Assembly: GCA_036925085.1 (NCBI GenBank)
Contig: JAUPFP010000005.1
Span: forward strand, 1,626,001 to 1,690,000
Reading direction: 5' to 3'
Source: Brachycybe producta
Taxonomy: Eukaryota > Arthropoda > Diplopoda > Playtdesmida > Andrognathidae
Length of the DNA: 64,000 nt
This document shows, piece after piece, positions 22,827 through 32,420 of this stretch. The notes under the pieces are model-generated. The model had not been told where the DNA came from, ran no database searches, and worked only from the letters and a program-made list of their open reading frames with translations. A program made the translations under genes and the position numbers. Every line of letters begins with the position of its first letter. The stretch's first letter is position 1.

Positions 22827-23351
22827 TCAGTTACTGATTTGATTTCTCCAAAAATGGGTTTTATATAATAGATTTGAAGGGGTAACTGTTGGGTTAGCCC
22901 TCTTGGTGGGGTCACTGTGAATTTTGGTTGATGATTGGGCCTCTGTGACGTAGGAGTCGTTTTGATTGGCCCAATTAAGTTTTTTGTTTTGATTGACAGG
23001 GGGCTTTGTTTTGATGTCTTTTATGGCCCCTCTGTTGTGGTTTAATTCCCATCGGTAGTGACGTAGTTCTATTTTTTGCATTAGGGTGTGAAGAGTTAGA
23101 TATTTGACTTTCCCACCAAAGATCTGAAATTGAAACTTTAAGTGGGTCAACAAGTTCACTTTCGCTTCTTGCCGTGACGTCATGGGAGGGGAATTACGAT
23201 GTGTTAGATGGTTTTCTTTCGTGGCCACGTGATCTTTTTGTTTGAAAGCGTGGGTAGCGGTTACCGCTACTATTTTGTTTATGTTTATGATTGAGGACGT
23301 TGATCTTGATGATTCCATGTGCTGGACACGTGGTTTTTCGTCTTCAATCAT
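22827..23351 (-). CDS. Unrecognised ORF in LTR retrotransposon 1
   Basis: A 174-codon frame, lysine/asparagine/histidine-rich, lying where RT would be expected after protease. I do not recognise it. It may be noncoding sequence left after loss of pol, since composition is biased and no conserved motif is seen. Confidence 0.25.
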   Translation of the reverse strand: MIEDEKPRVQHMESSRSTSSIININKIVAVTATHAFKQKDHVATKENHLTHRNSPPMTSRQEAKVNLLTHLKFQFQIFGGKVKYLTLHTLMQKIELRHYRWELNHNRGAIKDIKTKPPVNQNKKLNWANQNDSYVTEAQSSTKIHSDPTKRANPTVTPSNLLYKTHFWRNQISN

Positions 23352-23615
23352 GTGGATGGTCCTGATTTCGGTGAAATTCTATCGTTGATTTCGCTTTTTA
23401 TTTCCGCTTCGTTTTTAGCGGCAGATTCCAACGATGGATTTTTTGTTTTTAATTTGAGTCTTTTCTTTTTGTTATGGAGTTTCGAATTTTCAGATAGAGT
23501 AGGAGTTTCGGTGGGTGGTTCTTTTGCGGATGCTGATGCGGAGGATTTATTTTCGGAAAAATTTTGAGGTATGGTAGGTTGTAGGGGTTCGGTTGGTTGT
23601 AGAGGTGGCCCACAT

Positions 23616-26049
23616 CTATTTCTCCCCCTCCTTTCCTAAAATACTTGTCCTCGAGTGTTTGGGTTTGACATGCACGATGTTTACCGTGTAGACCTTGAGA
23701 TGCCATTGACCTAGGATGGCTTCTCGGTGTCCTTCGATGACATACAGTGGTCCTTGGGCACATTTTGCACCAACTTCCACTGTAGCGTTGACTTGGCCCA
23801 CTATGTTGATGGTGGCACCTCCTACTCCTTCAATCATTGGAGCTCTTGGCATGGGTTCAATTCTGAGGTCATGTTCTTTCGTGATGCATTCGGAGAGGAC
23901 ACTACTATGAGCTCCGGTGTCTACCAGCATCTGGATTTCTCGGCCATTGATAGAGACCAATATCCGGGGGCTGTTGAGACTGACATCGTGGGCCCCAAGT
24001 TCCTTCACATCACAGCTAGCTGCTAGTTTCTGATACAGATCTTGCATCATAGTTTGGCAACAGGCTCGCCCCTTTTTGGGGGCCTTGCCTCCAGGTGTGA
24101 TGATCGCAACTGTCCTGTCTTCTCGGCAACCGAAAGTGGAATTGGCGGAGTTGAAAGCTTCCATGATCTCATTCCAGAGGCCCAGGTCTATGGTAGTCCA
24201 GGGTTCCAACTTGGGATGATTTGATGGGCTGATGACTGTGATGGGCAAGTGGTCTTCGGAATTGTCGACAATATCTTCTGCAACAGGAGTGGGTGGCGGA
24301 GCTTCGAGGGCGATTTTACGAAGCTGTCCTCCCAAACTGATGAGGGCATATTCTATACCATCCTTGCTGATAATATCAGTCTCAGCCAGGTCCTCCCCTG
24401 GGTGTTCAACAACTCCATACTGCTTCACTTCTAAATTCCTTTTCGGTTGTTTGCATTCACGGGAGAAGTGTCGTAGCTGTCCACATTGATAACAGGTGGC
24501 CTTGCTCTTGTCGATGGTCGTTACAGGCGCATCGCGGCGAGGGCCAGGGGCCGAGCTTCTTGGAGCTTGTGGACCCCCTGATTTAGGTTGTGGAGCAGTG
24601 TAGGATTTTCTCACATTTTGTTGTCTAGATCGGTTGTCTCGAGGAGCTGGTGCGGTCACCGCACGTTGCTCCCCATCGGGTCTAGTTGTTTTACTCTCTG
24701 GAAGGCCATCTACTGCTTCCGGAGCTAGTGGCCACTTATCCTTGGAGTAGAGGATCGCTTCCATTCTTAGTACCGCTTCTTTGAAGGAGCTGAATGAATG
24801 GGTTGGGGCAGAGTCCACTGCGTCTTGGATTGTCGGATGGAGCGAGCGTCGGAGCTGATTAATTCGAAGTTCGTCGGACAGTTCGGGGTAGATTTTGTCC
24901 CCTAATTCGACGAACATCCAAATGAAGGCTTGAGTGCTCTCTCCTTCCTTTTGGCATAGTTCCCAGTAGCGTTTTTCCAGTAGAGTTCGTTCGTTGGGTT
25001 TACCGAAGGCGGAGGTCATTCTCTTCCTGAGTTCAGGCCAGGTCAAGTCAGGGTGGCGATAGCGAAGTTTGCTGAGCCATGAGCGAGCTGATCCGGTGAA
25101 GCAGGTGGTTACGAAGTCCTCCTTGTGGTGGTCATCCCATCTGTGCAGATTAGCAACCTCTTCGAACTCTTCCAAGAAGGCACGGAAGGAGCCTAACCCA
25201 TTGAACTTTTTGACATTCCGTATTTCTTGTTGAGTTCCTCCACAGTAAGTACTCTGGGTGGTGCCCTATAGACACCATCCAGGACCTGGCCTCGCCATAT
25301 AGTGTTGAGGTTTGGCCCTTGGTTCCTGTGGCAGCGTTCTTGAGGAGGAAATTGCGGAGCATAGATGGAGTTTCGGTCATAATCGTCGAGAGGCGGACTT
25401 GGGTGGTCACCGCCGTTGTCCGACCCACTTGAGGTGTAGTCATAATATCTAGGCTCGATTGGTCGGGGACGCGGTCGATCCGCTTCCTGGTGTCGAGCCT
25501 CAGGGTAGGGTTGGTGAGCTGTCGAGGTCTCGGAGGTCCCGGAGTCATTGGATAGGTCCTCCTTGCGGGCAGTGGTTCATAGGAACTCGTGCTTGGTCGG
25601 TGGTGGTCTATTTGTGGCTCTGGGTTCGAGTATCGTTGAGGTTCGGGCTCTCGATGTGTAGATGGGTGTCTACTCCACGATGATCCTGGCTTAGAGCGAC
25701 TGGTAGACAGCTGAGTGGTCAGCTGGGTTCCCAGGGCAGACAAAAGCCTGATGATCTCGGAGAGATCCACGTTTTCTGGCTGCGAGAGGTTTGGTTGGGG
25801 TGGCTTCGGTGTCTTCGTCTTCTTCCGCTTTGGGCGATGATCACCCTGGCTGCCGTTGGATAAGTCCGATGTATCGCTTCCCGAGAGGATGTGATAACCT
25901 TGTCCAGGTAGCAGTGTCTGCATAGAAGTTTGCGAAGAACGAGAAGTTTGAGAAGGTTGCGAGGGTTGAGTAGGATCTTGGTTGAGAGGAGGGTTGTTAG
26001 AACCCTCTCCACCGTCGAGTGTTAGCGGTGGGTTGGATGCTTGGGCCAT
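23616..26049 (-). pseudogene. gag and protease of LTR retrotransposon 1, frame-broken
   Basis: The N-terminal frame (26049-25150) is Pro/Ser/Gln-rich with a basic patch (RPKRKKTKTPK). The capsid-like part continues in another frame (25175-23616) with FEEVANLHRW, then a gag region like that of the element at 51744. The frame change upstream of about 25175 is probably a mutation, since the second frame is open upstream and keeps the homology. The second frame contains a CCHC zinc knuckle (CYQCGQLRHFSREC) and an aspartic protease with LVDTGAHSS. Neither RT nor integrase follows. Confidence 0.75.
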
Positions 26050-26169
26050 TGTTGTCGATGGTCCAGGTAGTGGGTGTGTTTTTCGTAGTCCTAAACGATG
26101 GGGAACAGATCTGGGATGATATTGTACTGATTGTGCGATAGAGTTCGTGTCCAGATCTGATTCCAGTGT

Positions 26170-26960
26170 AGGATTGAAGAAAAAGTCTTTATTTATGTTG
26201 GTGATCGGTTACCGATCTAGTCTCTAGGGTTAATAACCTCTTGAAACACTACGTGGGGTGATGGAAAGAAGACCACGTGGATAGAAGAGGCTTATAGGAT
26301 GAATAAAGTTAGCAACTGGTTATTTTCTCTTTTCGGAGCACACGGAGTGATCGGAGTGAAGAGAAAATTGGTTGGAAACCGACTTTAAATAAATGAAGCA
26401 CAGAAAAAGGAGGTGAATAACCTCTAAAACCACGTGGTAAATGGTATTTGACCACGTGGATGAGAAGTTTTTCGAAGAAAGAACGAAAAATGTACGAAAA
26501 ATAAAGTGTTTACCGGCTGTCCTCTTTGCTCGGAGCTGTTGGAGTGATGAATTAGATACACTCCACGTGGCTAACAGCACAATGGAGAGAGATTCACATT
26601 CCAGGAGTGTAGATTTCAAGAAAGGAGAACAGATTGTCGGTTACCGACTTTATTTGGGCACAAAATGATGATGATGAAGTGATGAAATCGAAATAAAGTC
26701 TTGTAAGTCCACTTTTTCTCTTCTTGGAGCAGTCGGAGCTACCGGAGTGATGTATTTGTATACACCCCACGTGGCTAACAGTACGTAAAGAGGAACAAAG
26801 ACTCCTCTTTAGTAGCTGAGATGGAAGAAGAAGAAAGGAATGGGTCGGTTACCGACTTTACTTTGATGAACGATGATGACGGCTCTAAAGTTCTTGGTTG
26901 TCTCCCTTCCGTTGATGGTGGTGTCTCAATGAGGTGGGCCACGTGGTAACGAAAGGAAAA
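26170..26960 (-). repeat. Imperfect repeats in the leader of LTR retrotransposon 1
   Basis: The leader contains repeated modules of about 200 bp: the dyad TCGGTTACCGA (26204-26216, 26636-26648, 26843-26855, degenerate at about 26370), CCACGTGG-type boxes (several), and GGAGC-GTCGGAG segments. The dyads and CACGTG boxes could be regulatory or packaging signals (inference). Confidence 0.5.
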
Positions 26961-27311
26961 GATCCAGAAGATGGTGGAATACACAAAAAAAGGTACACAA
27001 AAAACACAACAGACGGAGATTCGTAGTTCACAGGCTGCAGTCCCGGAGTTTTCCCTCTGCCAAAGGAGGCTGACGAACAGTCTGATAATTACGAGTCTCT
27101 TGAATGAAGGACAAAGAAGCGCATGGACGGAATTGTTGTTCCCTTGTGAGCCCTAGGTTAGTAGGATGGCCCCAACAATTCGTACACGTGGTTCCCACAA
27201 GTAACGAAAAACAAAAAGGACGGACAAAGTGAACATGTGGCAATGTAAGTGTTCACTCTTGGACGGACGGACGTTTCTTTTCTTCACAGTGGCGAAGAAA
27301 TATCTTTGAGT

Positions 27312-27329
27312 TACCCCGCACCTCCACCA
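27312..27329 (-). promoter_or_regulatory. Primer-binding site of LTR retrotransposon 1
   Basis: Read on the minus strand, the sequence two bases after the LTR is TGGTGGAGGTGCGGGGTA. TGG matches the complement of a tRNA CCA end. The same 18 bases follow the LTR of the element at 50648. The tRNA itself was not identified. Confidence 0.75.
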
Positions 27330-27331
27330 AA

Positions 27332-27890
27332 TGTAACAATGTAGAGCTCTTGTTACGGGAGCTCAGGTGATAGACTCTTTTAGCTAGAGCGGATACCGCA
27401 TTTCGCTGGGAGAGTTTAGGATATATTACCTGAGTCCATACTGGTGCCGGGGTTGTTCTCGTAGATACTTCGGATATCGTAGCCGTGCTGAAAAGAATAG
27501 TTAAGACAGGCGAGACAGATGCAGGTTTGTCGATACTTGTTTATTCATGACCAACCATTAAAACATGAATAACAGAATAGTTACGGGTGTGGCGTGCTTT
27601 CGCCACTGGACCATTATATGAGTAGTTTCATAGTTTCGATAATCAGAGAATAGACCCAGAATCTATCAAAACACGATCTTTTATACCCAGAGCCTGTGTA
27701 CACCTTTTCAGGGGTACACATGCCCTGGGGACCGCGCATCGACGGGTATCCATCCGCCGTTATCGGAACCAGTGTATATTGGTGCTTTGGGGTCTCCAAG
27801 AGGGAAGGAAGGGACGGAAATCTGTCCCTCACGTCCCCAGAGACCCCCAGGCTATGGGAGGGACAAACCGGCGAAATACAGGGTGTTACA
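27332..27890 (-). repeat. 5' LTR of LTR retrotransposon 1
   Basis: 559 bp, the direct repeat of 20067-20625. Its lower-coordinate edge abuts the primer-binding site after 2 bases. Confidence 0.9.
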
Positions 27891-29685
27891 AAAAGAACAC
27901 TTAAACTTTACTAATAATGTCTTAGGGGCATCACTCCATGAAAATCCCAAGTTGTTCTGGAAATATGTAAAAAAATCTCAATAAAATTCAAAATAATATA
28001 ACTTCAATTAGAACACCACTTGGTGATGTCTGTACTGACAAACAGGTTATTGCAAGCACACTTAACAATTATTTCCAAAGTGTCTTTCATGCTAATGATG
28101 GCAATGAGGAACCACAACTTGGCACCTTATCTCATGTCATGCCTGATATAATCATAAACTCCACTGGATTACAAAATTTGCTTTGTAATCTAGATGTTAA
28201 TAAATCAGCTGGTCCAGATGAAATCTCGCTGAGATTGCTAAAGGAGCTGGCCACAGAAGTTAGCCCTTTTTTAAGTAAACTTTTCCAAGATTCCCTTGAT
28301 AGTGGTATACTGCCTATGGCATGGAGGCAAGCAAATATCTGCCCAATTCTTAAAACAGGAGATAAAAATTGTCCAAAGAACTATAGACCCATTTCTCTGA
28401 CCTCCATTGTTTGTAAAACTCTCGAGCATATAATTTATTCTAATACAATCAAGCATTTAAAAAACCATAAATTAATTCAAGAAAACCAGCATGGTTTTCG
28501 AAAAGGCAGATCATGTGATACCCAGCTAGCACTATTCATCCAAGACATACAATCTGGCTTGGATAGTAAGGGCGAATTTGACTTGGTATTTGAGCATTTG
28601 ATACAGTGAAGCATTCACTACTAATTAAAAGAATGATGACTTTTAACTGAAATAAACAAGTAATTTCGTGGACATCATCATTCTTATCAAATAGACAACA
28701 GCGAGTCCAAATTTATGGTGCTGTGTCAGGCTGGGCTAAAGTAACATCTGGTGTACCTCAGGGTAGCATTCTTGGACCACTGTTTTTCCTTCTGTTCATA
28801 AACGATCTGGCAGACAGATGCAACAGTACGATGCGTTTGTTTGCAGATGATGCTGTTGTTTACAGGAGGATTAGGGATAATGAGAGTGAAGTCCTCCAAA
28901 GAGATCTAGACAGTGTTGAAGAGTGGTGCTCTGAGTGGCATTTACAACTGAATAGGAGTAAATGCAATGTTATGCGAGTTTCTTGAAAGCAAGAATCGTT
29001 TATGGCAGATTACACAATGGGAGATGTTCAGCTAACCCATGTTGATACCATCAAATATCTTGGCTTAACCTTGTCCAAGGACATGCTTTGGAAAGATCAT
29101 ATAACCAAAGCAGTTTCCTTAAACATTGTAAAGAAAATGTAAAGATGTTACTTTACCCTAGTTAGACCTTTCTTAGAATATTGTTCCCCAATTTGGAACC
29201 CATTTAGAAATAATCTAAAACAAGAAATAGAAATGGTGCAGCGTAGGGCTGCAAGATTTGTAAAGGGACGGTATGCGTATACTGACAGCGTATCGTCTAT
29301 GCTCCAAGAGCTAGAATGGGAATCATTAGCAGGCCGAAGAAATGAGCAAAGCCTTGCTCTTCTGGGACGTTTGCTGTCTTGTGATAACATTACCCTGCTT
29401 AATGGTTTACAAACTAGAAATCCTCGTAACGGTAGATTTGGGCATTCCAAAACTTTCAAAGAATTAATGGCTAGGACTGATGCATATTTTTGGTCTTTTC
29501 TTCCTAATGTTATTAGACTATGGAATTCTCTTAATGTGAATAGTTCTTTGTTAGGACGATTTCAATTTCATGATGATGTCTTATTTTTAAATAATGACAA
29601 TCAGTCGTGATTGGGAGCAATCCCTCCCTGCCACATGCTTTCGAGCTGATTGCAGGTGTATTTAATTGAATTGAATTAAATGTAA

Positions 29686-30464
29686 CTTCTTTGAAAAAAG
29701 AGCCTATTCCTTATTGCAGAATGAACATAAAACCAGTTCGAAAATAGCCTTTCCAGCATAAGCTGTGGCTACTGGAATGCTTAGTACTTTTTTTCTGCAT
29801 GCTCAGTCAATATATCCAGTTTGTTTTCATTTAATTTGATTCAAGTTAAAGAAAAACAAACTTGATGCAATGAGTGGAATTTCATATTTTATAGGCGTTA
29901 AATTTGTGATTTTATAATAGGTTTTCTGTTTTATGCAGTATAATACGTTATGCATTATATGTAAACGAATAAAACATTACTTTTGTGACATTTACCCATC
30001 CCTGACCCTCGTTATTACATGTCTTGTAACTTTATCTTTGTGAAACACTTGTTACCTCTATTTTATCACAGGTTGTTTTAAATTTACTGGTGAATATTTG
30101 ACTTTGTAACTTTCGTGAAACGGGCCCCTGGTGACCAACTAGACTGGGCACAGAATTGCGGCTGCAGACACATGGACAACACTAACAGGTATTTGTTCTC
30201 CGCCACCAAAGGTAGCAGAAAAATTGACTGTCACTATATTATATTTTTCCTTTTGCAAAATTTAATTATTTCAGGCCACTCACTTTTTTTCTGTGCAGCA
30301 TGGTTGCGTTTGATGTTCGGTACATACTAAGAAGCGTCTGAAGATGTTTTATTTTATACTTTTCAGAGTGTTTTATAAAATGTAAGTATGACAAAAAAAA
30401 ATTTTTTTTTTTGCTTACAGTGGTTAGTTTCCTGTTGTCACTTCTCATGAAATGAATTCTTTAA
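29686..30464. other. Right arms of the nested elements and unassigned sequence
   Basis: 29686-30004 is the right arm of the hAT-like element, 30005-30128 that of family H. From 30129 to 30460 I see nothing definite. A short CAG...GTATTT block near 30168-30190 looks exon-like but is too short to support. Confidence 0.35.
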
Positions 30465-30941
30465 GAGCCCTCGATCTTGTTTTGAGCAGACGACAACGAG
30501 ACAAATGAGTGTTACTAAACTTGCAAGAAATAGTCTAACAATCATTCAAATAAAGCTACAGTAAAGCGCAAAATGCAATAAAAAGTTATTGTTTTTTAAT
30601 TGCTCGCTTTATATAAATTTTGAAAAGGTCCTTCCATTTTAAAATAAGGTTCAAAATCGTTGTTTTTTAACTCCATGTTAAATCCCATTGGACCAAAAAA
30701 CCATCCCACAAACATTTGAAGAACTCTCGTTAAAAACGACTTAGAACAATAACACAAAAATTAGCACGTGCTTTCATGTATTGGCTTCACGATGTTTCCT
30801 TTTTATAAAATTAGCACGTGAAATTATTTTTCTATTAAATATTATGTGACTTCAAACCTGGAGAAAAAACATTTTTAAATCAAAACCGATTGCTGCGCCT
30901 ACACTTGGAGAAATTCTGGATGAAACGCTGTATCTAGACTC
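30465..30941 (+). mobile_element. TTAA-flanked MITE, family A copy 2
   Basis: Flanked by TTAA (30461-30464 and 30942-30945). Contains TTGTTTTGAGCAGACGACAA at the left and CGCTGTATCTAGACTC at the right, and a single internal ~190-bp unit instead of two or three. Confidence 0.75.
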
Positions 30942-30945
30942 TTAA

Positions 30946-31329
30946 AAGACGATACACCTATGATTATAAAACGTTGCACACCCTTCTAAAATTGCCCATT
31001 CCTAACACTGACCGAATTTCAAGCCAATAGAAAGATTTCTTCTTGGCAAGGCCACAAATGTTTTGACTTCCCCTTGTCTACTTCGTAATCTATACTATAT
31101 TTACGAAAGTTTATCATTCTGTTTGTATGTCCGAAGCATCGAAATATCACAACTGGCACAACGTAGCATAATGAAACTTACACAGGACTTTGTGCTGCCA
31201 ATTTCTAGGTCAATGCAACTTATTTGAAGTCGCTATGTTGTTCCCTTCACGAGTTATGGACATTTGGATGACAAAACAGGGCACTAAAGCTAGTAATAAT
31301 CATAATAGAATTTTAATAACTTTTCATAA
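30946..31329. other. Unassigned stretch
   Basis: No gene or terminal repeat recognised. The text CATCGAAATATCACAACTGG resembles decayed repeat sequence, but no second copy was found in the window. Confidence 0.3.
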
Positions 31330-31711
31330 GAGATCACACACATCGCAAAATTACTTCGAAAAATCTCCGTAAAGAGCACTAGCATCGTTTTTTTTATTGA
31401 GCCCATAGACCCAATGTTAAAGAAAAAACGTTAATTTTTAAAATACACAGTCGCAGCAATATGTTTATTTTTCATATTTAAAGTTGGCAAATATTAAGTT
31501 TTCAAAATGCAATGTGCACCATAAATATATGCTGGTCGAGTGATAAAATGACAAAAAATTGGTAAGTGCGGTTATATTTTTAAAAACTATTTCAAAATCG
31601 CGAATTTCTAACTCTTACGTTAAACTCCATTGAGTACGCGCTCGTAAACAAAAAAAATCCATTGAAATGCTTGTAAAAATACCTAAAAATAATTTGAAAA
31701 AGCCACAATTA
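31330..31711 (+). mobile_element. MITE family B copy 4 (truncated)
   Basis: Left half only: AGAGATCACACACATCGCAA (degenerate end), GAGCACTAGCATCG, CCCATAGACCCAATGTTAAA, then GGTAAGTGCGGTTATATTTT. It stops at about 31711, where family F begins. Confidence 0.6.
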
Positions 31712-31976
31712 AAACAGTGATATTAGGGGCCGATTAATAATAAACACTGTGGCACTCAGGGTCGTCACAAGGTGATGTTGGTGATCCGGGTGCAACAATT
31801 GCCGTTTTTTTGTTAGTGAACGCTTCTATTGGACGTCAATGACTAAACTAATTTTACCAATGTTTTAACAGTTTTTGTTTAGGTTAGGATTCGAAAGACG
31901 AAAAAAGCACGAAGATTCGAGTTTTCGAATCTTGAATATTTTTCGAGATTCACGGCATTCAAATGTCCCATCCCTA
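31712..31976 (-). mobile_element. hAT-like MITE, family F copy 2 (partial)
   Basis: The right end AATGTCCCATCCCTA and the TTCGAATC-rich part match family F in reverse. The left end is not clear. Confidence 0.55.
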
Positions 31977-32320
31977 ATATAAATCCAATAACAACTGCGA
32001 TGTGTTTGAGTGCAGCTGAAATAATGCAGATATGTCAGAAAATTCAGAGCCTCAAAATACAAGTTTATTTTCATGCATAAAATCCTCTGCAAGAGAATTC
32101 CATTGTCGTGCCACCCTAGGAACAAATGATCAGTAATACGCTGGCTTGGCTAGTTTTCATGTTTCAGCATGATATTTATTTTCTTTGTAGAAGCTAAATA
32201 TGTCAACATCAACATTTGTCAATTACGGCTCATACTAACATAGTTAATTTTATTTCAAAGTTACTTAACAATGTGTTATAAACTGATTCTTAACTTCTTA
32301 AAGGTCCCTTAAAACCATTA

Positions 32321-32326
32321 TTTATT
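32321..32326 (-). terminator. Polyadenylation signal of CNOT10
   Basis: AATAAA on the minus strand about 40 bases after the CNOT10 stop codon. Confidence 0.7.
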
Positions 32327-32364
32327 TAAATGTTAAGTCCCACTAGAGTGATTTGTCCTGGAAA

Positions 32365-32420
32365 TTATCTATACTGCGGGCAATGTTGTTTGATAATCTT
32401 CTTAGCAAAGTCTGCATGAC
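32365..32420 (-). CDS. CNOT10: CNOT10 exon 12 (terminal)
   Basis: Acceptor TCTTTCAG. It encodes [18 protein letters not shown] and then the TAA stop (32367-32365). The protein stops shorter than vertebrate CNOT10, lacking the proline-rich tail. Confidence 0.85.

Larger units (their letters stand above)
20067..27890 (-). mobile_element. LTR retrotransposon 1, gypsy-like, defective (no RT/integrase)
   Basis: Two 559-bp LTRs (20067-20625 and 27332-27890), each with TGTAACA...TGTTACA ends, flanked by AAAA on both sides. It reads on the minus strand: 5' LTR at 27332-27890, primer-binding site at 27329-27312, a 1.3-kb leader, gag and protease down to 23616, then non-RT ORFs to about 21000, and a purine tract (complement of CCCCCC at about 20628) next to the 3' LTR. 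Reverse transcriptase, RNase H and integrase are absent, so it must rely on another element. The LTRs differ by several substitutions and small indels, so it is not recent. It lies inside LINE ORF2. Confidence 0.85.
19050..29610 (+). pseudogene. LINE ORF2: endonuclease and reverse transcriptase, interrupted and decayed
   Basis: 19050-20066 encodes an APE-type endonuclease with INCRSIKNK at the start, GGDFNLPEINW, and IRDHKMIYL near the end of the domain. An LTR element then splits the frame at 20066/27891. The frame resumes exactly after removal of the insert and one AAAA duplication copy. A stop follows at about 27980. RT blocks appear in 28139-28609 (SAGPDEIS, NYRPISLTS, HGFRKGRS) and 28723-28986 (GVPQGSILGP and the FADD catalytic box), then a C-terminal piece at 29233-29610. 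At least three frame breaks or stops and a damaged stretch at 28600-28700 make it inactive. Confidence 0.85.
17700..29685 (+). mobile_element. CR1/L2-like LINE, split by an LTR retrotransposon
   Basis: Left part about 17700-20066, right part 27891-29685. It has two ORFs: ORF1 with an SGNH-hydrolase-like domain, and ORF2 with APE-type endonuclease and reverse transcriptase. The 3' end is GGTGTATTTAATTGAATTGAATT. Fragments of the same family occur at 12462-13705 and 33188-34345. The 5' boundary is not determined. ORF2 carries several frame breaks, so the copy is dead. Confidence 0.8.
17276..30012. mobile_element. hAT-like element hosting a LINE
   Basis: Ends CAGGGATGGGTA (from 17284) and TACCCATCCCTG (to 30004) are inverted repeats. 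Flanks ACCCTGGT (17276-17283) and ACCCTCGT (30005-30012) form an 8-bp duplication with one mismatch. The element's own sequence is about 17284-17600 and 29690-30004. The interior is occupied by the LINE and LTR element, so it inserted before them. No transposase is seen. Confidence 0.7.
16199..30128. mobile_element. Outermost MITE of a four-level nest (family H)
   Basis: The left piece (about 16199-17283) begins GGCCCCATAACACAACTGTT and is full of ACAAGTTGT palindromes. The right piece (about 30005-30128) ends with the complement of a similar end (GGGCCCGTTTCACGAAAGTT). The sequence continues across the inserted hAT-like element. The left piece also carries a family G insertion. Termini are approximate. 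Confidence 0.45.

Noticed and set aside
24042..24489. Plus-strand frames opposite gag-protease of LTR retrotransposon 1
   Set aside because: They are antisense shadows of the minus-strand gag/protease frame.
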